Below are positions 32,994 through 44,400 of a DNA stretch of 64,000 nt, in pieces. The notes under the pieces were generated by a model, which saw nothing but the letters and a program-made list of their open reading frames with translations, was not told where the DNA came from and searched no databases. The DNA lies in the NCBI GenBank assembly GCA_033182465.1, contig CP137319.1:3534001-3598000 (forward strand), written 5' to 3'. A program made the position numbers and the translations under genes. Within the stretch, counting starts at the first letter, position 1, and every line of letters starts with the position of its first letter. This stretch comes from Sanghuangporus weigelae. Lineage: Eukaryota; Basidiomycota; Agaricomycetes; Hymenochaetales; Hymenochaetaceae.

Positions 32994-35900
32994 ATGGCGT
33001 CGCTTATTACAAATGCTCCGAATGCGATCACGTCCTCTGGTAATCCAGGGTAAGCACTTCTTGCATTGCCTGTCTAGTCGTGCCATTGATCAACGACGAT
33101 AATGCGCTGTAAGCGATGTCCATGTTCGAAGTAATTCAGCCATTTCGAAAATATGCTCGTCAATGGAATTCATAACTTTTGTAGGCATTGAAATCAAATT
33201 CAAGAACGGACGAACCAAATATCCGGTCTCCATCAAAGCAAGTTTTGGAGAAAACACGACTGACAAATCGAGGCAGTACGAGACTGATGAAAGTGCCCAT
33301 TGGCCTATAGAAAAGTAGGCATCGAATACCAAATCCTTTTGCGCAATGTAGCTCACCTATCATTGCCAGACGGTTCACATCCGTATCCCAGTTTTTCGTC
33401 CATGTCCGGGAGCATCATAGTCTCCGCCGCACGACCAATGTTATGACTGTCCCTGTCTCAGTGTCTGAGCTTATGGCAAAACCGTTCTTCGAGGCTAGTG
33501 GTGAGCAATACTTCATATAGCTATCAAGAAATTCCTTATAGTTGAACTCTCTGATAGGTTCTGTTGCAAGCCCAATTTCGTTAACAATACATTGCGGTGC
33601 TGGTGGCCCGGTAACATCTTTGCCTAAACTGTGGATACTGACATGCTGGCTGAGCTCATACCTAGTTCATTGAAGTCATTCGTCGTCTCATCGAGCAATC
33701 CGAGGTACGGCTTGGGGCAATGAAGGGTTTCTTGGAAAAACTCGGGAGAGCATGCGAAGTACTCAATTATATTGTCACAATCACTGAGGTCTTTTCTTCA
33801 GTACGCTGTGCTTTCGATCAGCGAGAATAGGATGGATTTATATTTACTTTGCTTTCAGGTGCATCCCGCCGCCGAGTCAGCAGCCTCAGCAGCAACTAAG
33901 CTCCTGAAGGTATGCACCAGGCTCATTACAAAGCATAATCTGTTGACATCCGCTTTAGTTCTGCCGAAAGCTACGGGAGTGCCATTTATCCGCCTCTGAA
34001 CTTATGGAGGAAGTGACGGCATTTTTGCCATTCACCGACATACCAGAGAAGGGTTTAAAGTGTGAAGTGACTGCGCGGACCACAGGAGAGATGCTTGTCC
34101 TTTTCGAGTCTATCTGCAAGGCGATAATTAAATATTCCACTGGATCTATTCTTGGTACGTTTTTCGACAGAGTCGTCCAGCAATTAAGTCTCATTGAAAC
34201 TTAAAATAGGAGGACTCTTGGAAGATCGGATCGAAGAGATCCATTCCTTCAAGGAGAAGTTTAGTCAGTTGAAAGAGACGTTTGGGTGGTGCCTGACGAC
34301 GGAGAACTGGAAAACGACCCTCAAGATAGGTGAATATCCATATTCACGTCCAATAATCTTTCCTACTGATTTTTCGTCACAGAGGAGAACACAGATAACC
34401 TGCTTCTCAGACATCTACATCCTCTTACCGAGGCGTCCTATAGAGAAGATAAAGTATGTTTCAAGGGGTCAAGGATAGACACGCTTCGAGCAATAGAAGC
34501 TTGGTCGGAATCCAATTCTAGCCCAGCAATATTCTGGCTTTGCGGTTCATCTGGCTTGGGAAAGTCTACAATAGCGCACACAGTTGCCAAACGATTTCGG
34601 GACCAAAATCGCCTTGCAGGTTACTTTTTCCCCCTGAACGAGCAAAGTTCGGACAGAGTCATACCTACGATTGCGTATCAAATGGCGAAGTGGCATGCGG
34701 ACTATCACACAAACATCCTTGATGTCCTTCGAGGGAGGGAGGAACTGGATCTTTATTCGGGCTTGCGCAGCCAATTCGACTTGTTGATGAAGCAACCTAT
34801 TTCGGAGATGTCCATGCGCTCACCTCCTGCCCACAAACCATTGATTGTGGCTTTGGATGCTGTGGAGAACTGCTACGATTCAGAGGACTGCAGACGACCT
34901 TTCGTGGACTATGTTGTTGACATTGCAACGCTAGTGCCTTGGCTCAAGGTTTTTATCAGCAGCAGGAAATCAGAAGATTTCAAGCTGTGTTTCGGTCGGG
35001 TCGGGGTACAGAGCCTCTTGATAGATGAACCTTTGCTCGATTTGCGTCATGATATTGCGGCATATTCGAGGCTTTGCATGGAGCGCCGGGACTCGCTGGA
35101 GAAATGGACTCCAGGCATGAAAAACAGTGTCCAGGGTCTTTTCTTCAGGATTTCCATGTCTCTCGTTGCTTTGAGCGCAGTCCGAAGTGCTGAAACCTTG
35201 TGCTCGACGATTGATTTCGGGGACATCGATGGATTTTTCCGTGTGATTATCAACAGTGTTATAGAAAGAGAAAAAATCCATGACGACGACACTCTCGCCA
35301 TCCGAAGAATTTTTGCCGTCGCATCCCACATGACCCCCATCCAGCCTCCAACAGGAGAAGCGCTTTGTCACGCTTTACAACCAATTCAGCCTGGCATCAC
35401 CCCAGACCATCTCAAGGCAGTCATTTCCCTTTTGTCTCCAATCATATATACAAACAGCGAAGATATACCTCGGATTTTGTTTCCTCCTGACATTTTCTTG
35501 AAATTTCTTCTGAAGGAGTACCATACGGGGCATTTCCAATCGGATGTGGAATCGATTAGGCGCAGATTAGCTCTGCATACGTTGCATGCGGAACTAAAAT
35601 TCAACGTCTGTGGCTTAGGCAATCCTCAACTCGCAAACAAGAATATCCCAGACTTGAAGGAAAAGCTCGATTCTCACGTGTCGAAGACGCTTCGGTATTG
35701 CAGTCTACACTGGATGGACCTAGCTGCGGAGTTGGATGATATTCAGGCGTGCGACGAAGCGGTGATCGGTTTTCTGTGCTCACCAAAGGTTATCTTCTGG
35801 ATCGAAGTTTTGAGTTTGCTTGGAAAGCTGGAAACGGGAAAGTCCATACTTTCGAAATGTGCAGACCATTTTAAGGTGAGGTTATTCTCGTAATTGTCGG

Positions 35901-37227
35901 AATAGTCGCTTATGTTTCTGCGCGATGACAGGATGAAGATAGAATCGTCGACGCTGCGACAGAATTACTCGCTTTCATTTCGGAATTCGAGTCTGCAATC
36001 GCTCTCAGCATGCCTCATTTCTATATTTCTATACTATGGCTCCCTGCAGACTCGCCGATACGCAGCGGAATTAGGCCTCGTGTCCCGAAGATAGTCTTTG
36101 AAAGCTTCCCTAAGCCCGCTTCACACGCTGTCACAATCGACTCGGATACCGACATATTTTGCACCGCACGGTCGCCGGACAGAAGAAGAATCGTTTCTAG
36201 CAGTAGAGACGGGAGACTGGGTATCTGGGACGGACTGACAGGTGCAAGGATCGGCGAGGAAATCAAGGGGCACACAAATTGGGTCATTGACGTCAGATAC
36301 TCTCCCGATGGGACCAGATTCGCTTCGGGGTCCTGGGACATGACAGTGAAGATCTGGGATTTCACAGGAAAATTCGTGACGAAGATGGAATCAGACTCAG
36401 AAGTCCGGGCTATTGCGTTCTCTGCGGACGGACGCCGAGTCGTATCAGGGCATCAGTATGGCAATCTACGCATTTGGAATGCTCAGAACGGTGCTCTCAT
36501 TGCCGAATGGCAGGGACACGAGAGTGTTGTCAGAGCAGTTGCATATTCTCCAGATGAAACAAGGATCGTCTCCGGATCTTGGGACGAGAGTGTGCAGGTC
36601 TGGGATGCACGGAGCGGCGCTTCCATCGGGAAGCCTCTCATAGGCCACGAGGGATCTGTCAATGCTGTTGCATATTCACCGGATGGAAGCAGAATCGTCT
36701 CGGGTTCTGCAGACGCGACAGTTCGGATCTGGGACGCGCATACCGGCAAGCAAATTGGGAAACCTTTGAGGGGACACGACAACTTGGTCGTCGACGTTGG
36801 TTATTCTCAAGACGGGAGCAGGATCATATCAGCATCTTGGGACGACACAATTCGATTCTGGAGTGCGACGAATGGCAATCCAGTCAGCGTCTTGCGTCGA
36901 GAAGAATCTCGGTGGGACGTGGAGGGACAACACTTTGTATCTATTCCGAGTTGGTGGCCTTCCTCATCGCGGAAGTCACTTTCGATCCAATCTCTCGTGT
37001 ATTCGGTCAACCCGCTTTACATCCCAGACGACGGATGGATTCGAACAGTGGGCGGAGGTCTGCTGCTGTGGGTCCCTCCACAACATAGAAATTGTTCTTG
37101 CCATGCCGCTCGGGAGAGCACCATTACCGCGAATGACCGCGATGAACGACTTAAGACGTCCGCATGGAAGGATATCCCTCAGGGGGCGAACTGGGTGAAG
37201 ATGATGAACGTAGAGGTGTCGGATTGA
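32994..37227 (+). CDS. STAND receptor NLR1: C2-like, helical, NACHT, WD40
   Basis: A multi-exon gene read by comparison with NLR2. Exon 1 starts MASLITNAPN (32994). After TTTTGTAG at 33185 comes a C2-like beta region (IEIKFKNGRTKYPVSIKASF, then FFVHVREHH). A helical region follows (HPAAESAASAATKLLK; ECHLSASELMEEVTAFLPF). The NACHT exon runs from about 34382 to 35876: Walker A GSSGLGKST (34540-34570), Walker B-type KPLIVALDAV, ISSRKSE sensor-like motif, then a winged-helix/linker part. The last exon holds the WD40 region (36139-37080): six clear blades (GIWDG, KIWDF, RIWNA, QVWDA, RIWDA, RFWSA) and a degenerate seventh (LLLWVP). Such proteins bind nucleotide and oligomerise on sensing a ligand through the WD40 part. 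It is predicted intact; small-exon borders are approximate. Confidence 0.75.
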
Positions 37228-37459
37228 TGAGAATGTCGGTACGGGCCCTCAGCATGTCTTGCGAGTCCATTGTATTCAGGATTGCGCATGCACGAGGCTA
37301 GGGCGTTAGAGTTCATTATGCAGTGTACGGTATTCCAGGAGGTAGAAAGACGGACAAAATATATTATAATGTATATGCACTTGATCCTATACAACTGTAT
37401 GCACAAAGCCTTCACTGAGGTCTACGTTCGGTACATGAAATAGGAAAAAAGGGAGCGAC

Positions 37460-37905
37460 TCGCTAAGTATCAGCTAGCTCGAGGCAAAGGAAGTGATGAT
37501 TATTCACGGGCGTTCCTCGTGAAGAGCTCCAACATCGAGAAGGGGTGGGGGGGTACACGATTGCGAATCTTGTTACAAGCCAATGGTGCCTGGGATGATA
37601 GATGATAGGCAAGGAAAGGATGCGCAGACAAGGAAGATGCGCAAAAGGAGCGGCAAAATACAAGAAAAGACGTCCATAATGTCATCATCACGGCGGAGGT
37701 TGAGAAGTCACGTCCATAGCGAAGACGGAGACATTCCATCCCTTGTGGAGGACAGCCGAAACCAGAAGGCGGCAGTGAACCCATTCCCATATTCATTCGC
37801 GCAGGTGCATTATACACGGCAAACCCGAGAGATGATGCGGGCATTCCAGGCATTCCAGCAGGCATCGCTCCGAATTTAGATGGTGGAGGGTCATACCAAA
37901 TCACT
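37460..37905 (-). pseudogene. Pro/Gly/Met-rich tail fragment, copy 1
   Basis: Minus-strand frame with DPPPSKFGAMPAGMPGMPAS, GFAVYNAPARMNMGMG and PPSGFGCPPQGME. Low-complexity Pro/Gly/Met text like this is typical of the C-terminus of RNA-binding or splicing-type proteins, but I cannot name the gene. No upstream domain is present. Related pieces at 40110-40690, 60140-60720 and 61330-61545 show it is a repeated gene end attached to the 3' side of the receptor copies. Confidence 0.5.
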
Positions 37906-39249
37906 CGATCGAGTTGCTTATCGCCGGCGCTTATACAGGAAGCGTCGATCCCAATTCACGTCATCCCATGTGCATTCTGATCTGTCGCTGTCTCATTTAC
38001 AGTTTACGGCCCTGTGCACCGGAACCATCATTGACATATTTCCGGGGACTCGTTTTGCAGGCTGCCCGTGTTTTCGTAACCTATGGCGGCACGGAGGGCC
38101 TCGCATCGCCGCAGGACGAAAAGCCTTACTAAGAATACACCACGCGTCGTTCGCGTCGTATCCCGGTTCGTTCGACTTTTCCGTTCTATTCAACGGTCCT
38201 AACGCTAATCATGATCCTTGTCATCGTCTCTTCGCATCCCTGATCATTTCATATCTATAGCGCCATGCGATTATTCCTAATCTCTCAAATCGTTCTACGA
38301 CTACACGATGCTTTCTGAGAGGCAGGCTCCAGTATGTGACATGCGTCCATTTTGGGAATAATCAATTGGAATTGATGTTTGCATCGCAGATGTCGCAGCG
38401 TTCCTTTATGAGTATCACTGTCTGTGCTAATGCTATCTGCCGAAGTTCGTGAGTCCGCACGCGTCATCTTCAATCATGCCCGCACTGACCGTCGGTCCCG
38501 TGGGCATTCTATACTCGCTATCCGCGTCCGCTCTGTCGCTGGCGTCGCGTTTCGCGTTTCTTCGCACAGATTTCTTCTCGCGATGTCTGCCCTTTTCGAG
38601 CCGATCTTGAAGCTGCTCGTATAAGCATGTTGTCGACTCTGGTCAGCTTTGGGGTTGGTTATAGTTATTGTCGGGGGTATCAAATCAGGTAATTTTCCTT
38701 CGTTAAGAGAATCTTCAGTCATCCCATTGTCAGCCATTCTCAGATCGCTTGACTTTCACTCAGGGTATCGAACTGTCGTTCTCGCAAAGCATGGATTGCG
38801 CAAGGCAGATCAGGCAGATCACTCTCCGAGACGAAGTTAGACATGGCCGTGGGGTACGCCCTTCGTGATCTCCGTCTCTCTTGGTCATTCTCTGTGCGTG
38901 GTCTCTTCCTTCGACGAACCCCGACATGACACTAATACTGAGCTCCACCTCCAGTTCAAGGTCGGACGTCCTTCTGTTCCCCATTCTCATTTATCGATCT
39001 CATGTTATTGTACCTCGAGCTTCCTGTGATAATGATTATGACCTTCGCCTGGTACTTCGTCCGAAAAAGGAGTTCGTTCATGCAAGTCATGCGATTCATT
39101 CTGATTCCGGAGCAAGCAGTTCTGTTGGACGCCCGACACTTAGAAGTATGAAAGCTTCGGAGTGCGTCAGCAAGAAAGTCCTGGACATGAACATAGTCGA
39201 CCTTTATATGGACAAGCACGTTGATCTGCCAAATGCAGGGAGATTATAG
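37906..39249. other. Intergenic, unassigned
   Basis: Several open frames on both strands (38474-38737, 38881-39249, 38956-39219) overlap one another and lack any known motif. No gene was recognised. By position it is where the 5' part of a third receptor would have stood before the WD40 relic. Confidence 0.4.
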
Positions 39250-39975
39250 TCTTTGAAATAGTGTATTCTACATATGGAAGAATGATTGTCTCCGGATCTT
39301 GGGGCAGGACAATACAGATTAGGGATGCGCAGAATGGTGCTTCCATCGAGGAGCTTCTCGTGGACCTCAATTTTTTTGTCCGTGTCGTTGAATATTCATC
39401 AGTTGGAAATATGATCGCCTCAGAGTCGAGGGACGTCGCAGTGCGGATTCGGCATGTGCGGACCGGTAAACAAGTGACTGATAGATGACAAGGGTCGAGT
39501 TATCGACGCTCACTATTCTCAAGCCCAAGCAGGATCATATTCGCCTCTCGTGACAACACAGTTCGATTCTGGCATGCGACAAATGGTGCTCCAGTCGGTG
39601 TCTTGCATCGAGATGAGAGCCTTTGGGACACAAGGAGACAATGCTTTGTATCCATGTATTCCGAAATGGTGGTCTCTACTTTACGATCCAATCTCTCGTA
39701 TATTCACCCAACCCACTTTATTTCGCAGATGATGGATCGATCGATCATTGGATGAAAGTCTGTTGCTACGGGCCCCTCCATAATACAAGAGTTGTTCGTC
39801 CGCGTCTCTCCGGAGAGCACATTCACAACGAATGACCGCGACGAACAGCTCGAGACATTCGCGTGGGAGGATTTCCTTAAGGATCGAAGCGGTAAGAAGA
39901 TGACTATGGTTGAGGAATTGGAATTATGGGAGAAGTTCGTTTTCTGGGCCAGGGGCTTCAGCATGCTTGGTTAGA
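39250..39975 (+). pseudogene. WD40-only relic of a third receptor
   Basis: Traces of WD40 blades: RMIVSGSWGRTIQIRDAQNG, then NMIASESRDVAVRIRHVRTG, then a frame-shifted blade (TTQFDSGMRQMVLQSVSC), then the family C-terminal tail (DEQLETFAWEDFLKDRSGKK, aligned with DERLKTSAWKDIPQGANW of NLR1). Stops and shifts separate the pieces. No NACHT sequence lies upstream. It is the 3' end of a decayed NLR1/NLR2-type gene. Confidence 0.75.
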
Positions 39976-40109
39976 GTTTATTAGTGATGGTATATCATGT
40001 ACAGTATCTCAGGAGGCGGAAAGTATAAATATATTATGCTTCGCTCGAGACCTATATGCACTGCAGGCGTGCAGACAGAGGGCAGTTACGTATACAAATC
40101 GAGGTACAT

Positions 40110-40690
40110 GAAAACAGAAGAAAGGACAGACTTGCTAATTATATCATCAAGTCGTAGCAGAGGACGCCATAATTCTTCATGGGCATTCTTCGTTGATGAA
40201 TCCCAGATTGAGAAATGACGGAGGTATGGGATTCAAGAATCGTGCTGCAAGCGGATAGCCTCGGAGCTAAGAAAGTGCTAGATAAATAGGTAATGAAAGC
40301 AAAAACTAAGGAACAACAAGACAAGTAACATGCTATCCTCGTTGAGTAGCCGGAGGAGTCATATGCATAGGAATCCATTGCTATAGACCATCGAAACGAA
40401 GTGCAAGCATTCCTATGACTTGTGGAGGAGCACCGAAACCAAAAGGTGGGGTGATACATTCCCATATTCATCCTAGCAGGTGCCTTCAACGCTGCGAACA
40501 CAATCTCACCAGACGTCGCTCCAGACCCGGTGGAGGTGGTGGAGCGCCCATGCCACTTCCATGAGACGAAGGTCTGGGTGCAGGTGCGAGAGCATCAGCG
40601 AAGTGGCTTCGATATGGATCAGAACCATAAGGAGGACCGGCAGAAGCAGGAAATTCTGGCACGACCGAGACAGATATGCTCACAGAAGGA
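40110..40690 (-). pseudogene. Pro/Gly/Met-rich tail fragment, copy 2
   Basis: Minus strand: SHGSGMGAPPPPPGLERR preceded by PYGSDPYRSHFADALAPAPR, then APARMNMGMYHPTFWF in another frame. It parallels copies 1 and 3 and is broken. It follows the WD40 relic at a similar distance as copy 1 follows NLR1. Confidence 0.45.
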
Positions 40691-42540
40691 CCGAAAGTGG
40701 CGCTAAGAGTTGCAGAATCGTGCAGCTAAGTTGCGACTGAATTTCCTGGTGTGCGATGAGCTTTGACGACGTACCGACTGTTCTCTACACCACCAACGAC
40801 CCATATTTCTAGCAATCTCATCTCACAAGAACGGAGGGAAGAATCCATGCCAATAGCAACATCTACGAGGTGAAGTTCTCATGGATTGATCTGATACTAT
40901 ATGTACGTACGATGGTACACTCGGATTGGCAATGGATGCTATACGAGGGACGGTCAGCTGGGGACGGCTGTGCAAGAGATTACCAGTACTCCGAAAATCT
41001 AGTAAAACGAAAGCATTCCAAAGGAATTGTATGAAAAAAAGTAGGGCATCGATGAAAGCAGGGTAGTACTGAGTCAGATGGAGGTGATAATAAGAGAGTT
41101 TCCAGATCGGGACATAGCACGTTTCTTGCCCGATCACGCTGACTTAAAATTTGTCGTCTCGTCTTGCCCTCTATCCCCTAGACACATCCGATTATTTGAT
41201 CCAGCGTTTAATTGCACAGGAACTGCACGCACAAGTGATAGTTTTGATTGGATATCAGACCGAGTTTGTTTGGCAGTGCAGCACTGCAGCTGCATACCTG
41301 CACCGGATGTGCAGTAAACACTCACCGACTATGCAATGCTTTTGTGTTAAAATTAACAGGACTAGTCAGTGGCGCGGATCACCCAATACTGAGATGTCTT
41401 TACGGAGGGGCAAGATGGCCGGCTATGTGTGCACAGGAGCATAGCTCTTCCTTTTTTGGTATGTCCTCTCGGTACTCGTCGCCCATGAGGCTTTAATTGA
41501 TCAATCACTGTCAATAGAGCCACTGTCCGGCATGACAACCTCGCTTCCTGTAACCTTTTCGTAACTAAACATCTTTCTCTCTGCAACCTCCACTCAACGC
41601 ACCTACAAACTCCCAGGACTCCTTGTATTTCCGGCATTCAATCAACATGCATGCACAATGAGGCGATGCTTCTGAATCTAATGAAATCAATAGGGTGGAG
41701 CATCATCACTTAAGATTGGGAAGATGTGCAGTCTCATGACCTTGCCATGGTTCCAAGAATAGTCGACTACCTGAGAAGGGATCGATAAAAACTCTGCGAT
41801 GATTGTTACTTCCCCTCACCATCTTTCGGTCTACTCCTTGAACTTCGTCTCCCAGTATGCATACCCTTCAAGACAGCAACTCTATCGCAGTTGCATCTGA
41901 CAAAGAGCCTCTGTATGTAGCCAGACTCTTTTCCTTTGATATAGGGTTTTTATACCTTACTTTCGCTTCGCAGCATGATACACGTGAAAAGTATACATCT
42001 GTCTGTAATGCTCAACTCGAATCTCAAGTCCAAATTTCATCTGCATTAGATGTTGAAGTCAAATTCAAAAACCCAGGGAAACGGAAATATCCGGTTTCTG
42101 TGCACCTTGCAATAGGTGACAGTGATCGTCACAAGTCGGACACGTTTCAAAGGAAGGATGAAATCCTTTGGGATGCTGAACTGTGAGCCATTGAACTATG
42201 TAGTTCGTATCAGCTGATCAACCTTCATCTCTTTGTACAGAAAATTCCCTTCGATGTCGTTGATTAAAATAATCGTTCAAGAACATCATACCTGGAGGCA
42301 AATAGAAGTTTTAAACAAGTCCATCCTCGCAAACGAAATGGTCAGAATACCTCTAGTTCCGATTAAAAGTAAGTTTTTGCCAGTTCGACCTGAACAATAA
42401 TGATATAATTGCTGTATTCCAGATTCGGAAGAAGAGACTATAATAGTGAACATCCACTGCGAAGCTGCTGGACTGGTAGGAAATGAGTTCCATTCAGATG
42501 CCGACTTGGAGGACTGAAAATCAACATTACAGCTGGTTGA
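40691..42540 (+). repeat. Tandem duplication, unit 1 (about 1.85 kb)
   Basis: The sequence from GACCGAAAGTGGCGCTAAGA recurs as GACCGAAAGTGGCACTAAGA at 42543. The match runs on through GATGAGCTTTGACGACGTAC, the GGAGGGAAGAA region, the GATGGCCGGCTATGTG block (41413 and 43287), the TGAATCTAATGAAATC block and the start of the coding exons. Unit 2 is 42541 to about 44400 and leads into NLR2; unit 1 leads into the C2-only gene. Confidence 0.8.
41857..42517 (+). CDS. Stand-alone C2-like gene (duplicated NLR2 5' end)
   Basis: Begins MHTLQDSNSIAVASDKEP, close to NLR2 MSALQDSSSVALNSAKES. After a TTAG acceptor near 42050 it reads VEVKFKNPGKRKYPVSVHLA, DEILWDAEL, then (next exon) KFPSMSLIKIIVQEHHTWRQ and, after another intron, EETIIVNIHCEAAGLVGNE, stopping at 42517. 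In NLR1 and NLR2 the reading goes on into the helical and NACHT parts; here it ends and the next duplication unit begins at once. Frames appear open, so a protein of roughly 150-190 aa with only the C2-like region is possible. It may be a by-product of the tandem duplication or a decoy or inhibitor of the receptor; the latter is inference. Confidence 0.55.
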
Positions 42541-44400
42541 GTGACCGAAAGTGGCACTAAGAGTAACAGAATCATGCAGCTAAATTGTGACTGAATTTCC
42601 TGATGTGCGATGAGATTTGACGACGTACCGATTGTCCTCTGCACCACCAACGACCTATATTGCCAGCAATCTCATTTCACAAGAACGGAGGGAAGAAACC
42701 ACGCCAACAGCACTACGAGGCGAATTTCCCATGGATTGATCTGATACTATATCTACGCACGATGGTACACTCGACTCGGATTGGCAACGGATGCATGCCA
42801 TACGAGGGACGGTCAGCTAGGGACGGCTGTGCAAGAAATCACCAGTACTCCAAAGTTTTAGTAAAAGGAAAGCATTCAAACTAGTTGTATGGGAAAAGTA
42901 GGGCATCGTTGAAAGCAAAGCAGCAGAGATATACTGAATCAGTCATGCACGACATGAACACGCGATAATGAAGGAGGCTTCCAGATTTGGACATGTCACG
43001 TTTCTTATCATCACGCGGACTTTGTCGTCTCGTCTTGCCCTCTCTCCCCTATCCTAGACACATCCAATTATTTAACTCAGCATTCAATTGCACAGGAACC
43101 GCACGTACAAATGACAGTTTTAATTGGATAAGAGGCCGAGTTTGTTTGGCAGTGCAGCTGTATATCCGCGCCGGATGTAAAGTGAACACTCACCGACTAT
43201 GCAATGCAATGGATGCTTTTGTGTTTGAATTAACAAGACTAGGTGCGGATTGCCCAAATATTGAGATGTCTATACGGAGAGGCAAGATGGCCGGCTATGT
43301 GCGGCGCACAGGAGCATAGCTCTTCCTTTTTGGTACATCCTCTCGGTACTCGTCACTCATGAGGCTTTAATTGATCAATCACTGCCAATAGAGCCACTGT
43401 GCAGCATGACAACCTCTCCGTATGAGCATTGCACCCGCTTCATGTGAAGGAGAACTGGGAAACGTATGGAATGTGAAGTGACCAACACATCTTTTGTTAC
43501 GTACAGAAAACAGTTACACGGACAGCGGAATGAGAAGCCATTCTCCAGACTGGCATAAGAGATGCTCTGGTGCAGTATCGGGCCGTATCCAGCTGACCAT
43601 TGACCATTGATGAACATGAGAAGGTTTCGTCTCCTCTTCCGTGTGCAACTGCTGAGATCGAGCTTCGAAGGCCCAATAGCACGAAAACATCATTGACCTT
43701 CACTTTTTACCTGCACATTCCCAGAAGTTCATTACTAGGATTATCACCCTTTTCGTGATTAAACATCTTCCTCTCTGAATCTCAGCTTGACGCGCTCATA
43801 GACTTTTAGGAACTATTTCTGTCCTTCGATCAACATAAACGTACAGTGAGGCGATGCTTCTGAATCTAATGAAATCGATAGGATGGAGCATCATCAATCA
43901 AGACTAGGAACGACAGGAAGCTGCGCATAGTTGTCCAGCCTCATGACCACGCCATGGTTCCAAGAATAGTCGACTATCTGAGTGAGGATCAATAAAGACT
44001 GCGATGTTTGATACCTACCAGCACCATCTTTCACCTTGCTCCTTGGACTTCCAGTATGTCTGCCCTTCAAGACAGCAGCTCAGTCGCACTCAACTCTGCT
44101 AAAGAATCTCAGTGTGTAGTCAGACTCTTTGCATTCATTGAGCTTTGGATCTTACCTTCGCTTCGTAGTGAGATACATGTGAAAAGTATGCAATATTCTG
44201 TAATATGCGTACTCGGCTTGAATCTCACCCGCGAACATGATTTTCCTCAGGCATCGAAGTCAAATTCAAGAAATCTCGGAAACGGAAGCGAGATGTCATA
44301 ATCCATCTCGTCATAGGTGATAGCAAGCCATACATCTCGGACCCGTTTACAAAACTGGATGATATTGTTTGGGACGTTGAGAGGTGAGTCATCATGGTGT
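42541..44400 (+). repeat. Tandem duplication, unit 2
   Basis: Second copy of the segment described at 40691-42540; about 85-90 percent alike by eye, with several small indels. It contains the presumed promoter and first exons of NLR2. A stretch near 43400-43740 has no counterpart in unit 1, so part of unit 2 is an insertion or part of unit 1 was lost. Confidence 0.7.

Noticed and set aside
35601-37010. Minus-strand frames over the NLR1 WD40 region (with ASQTCTLSSQDPETILVS-type repeats)
   Set aside because: They are the antisense reading of the WD40 blades, repeated with the same period.
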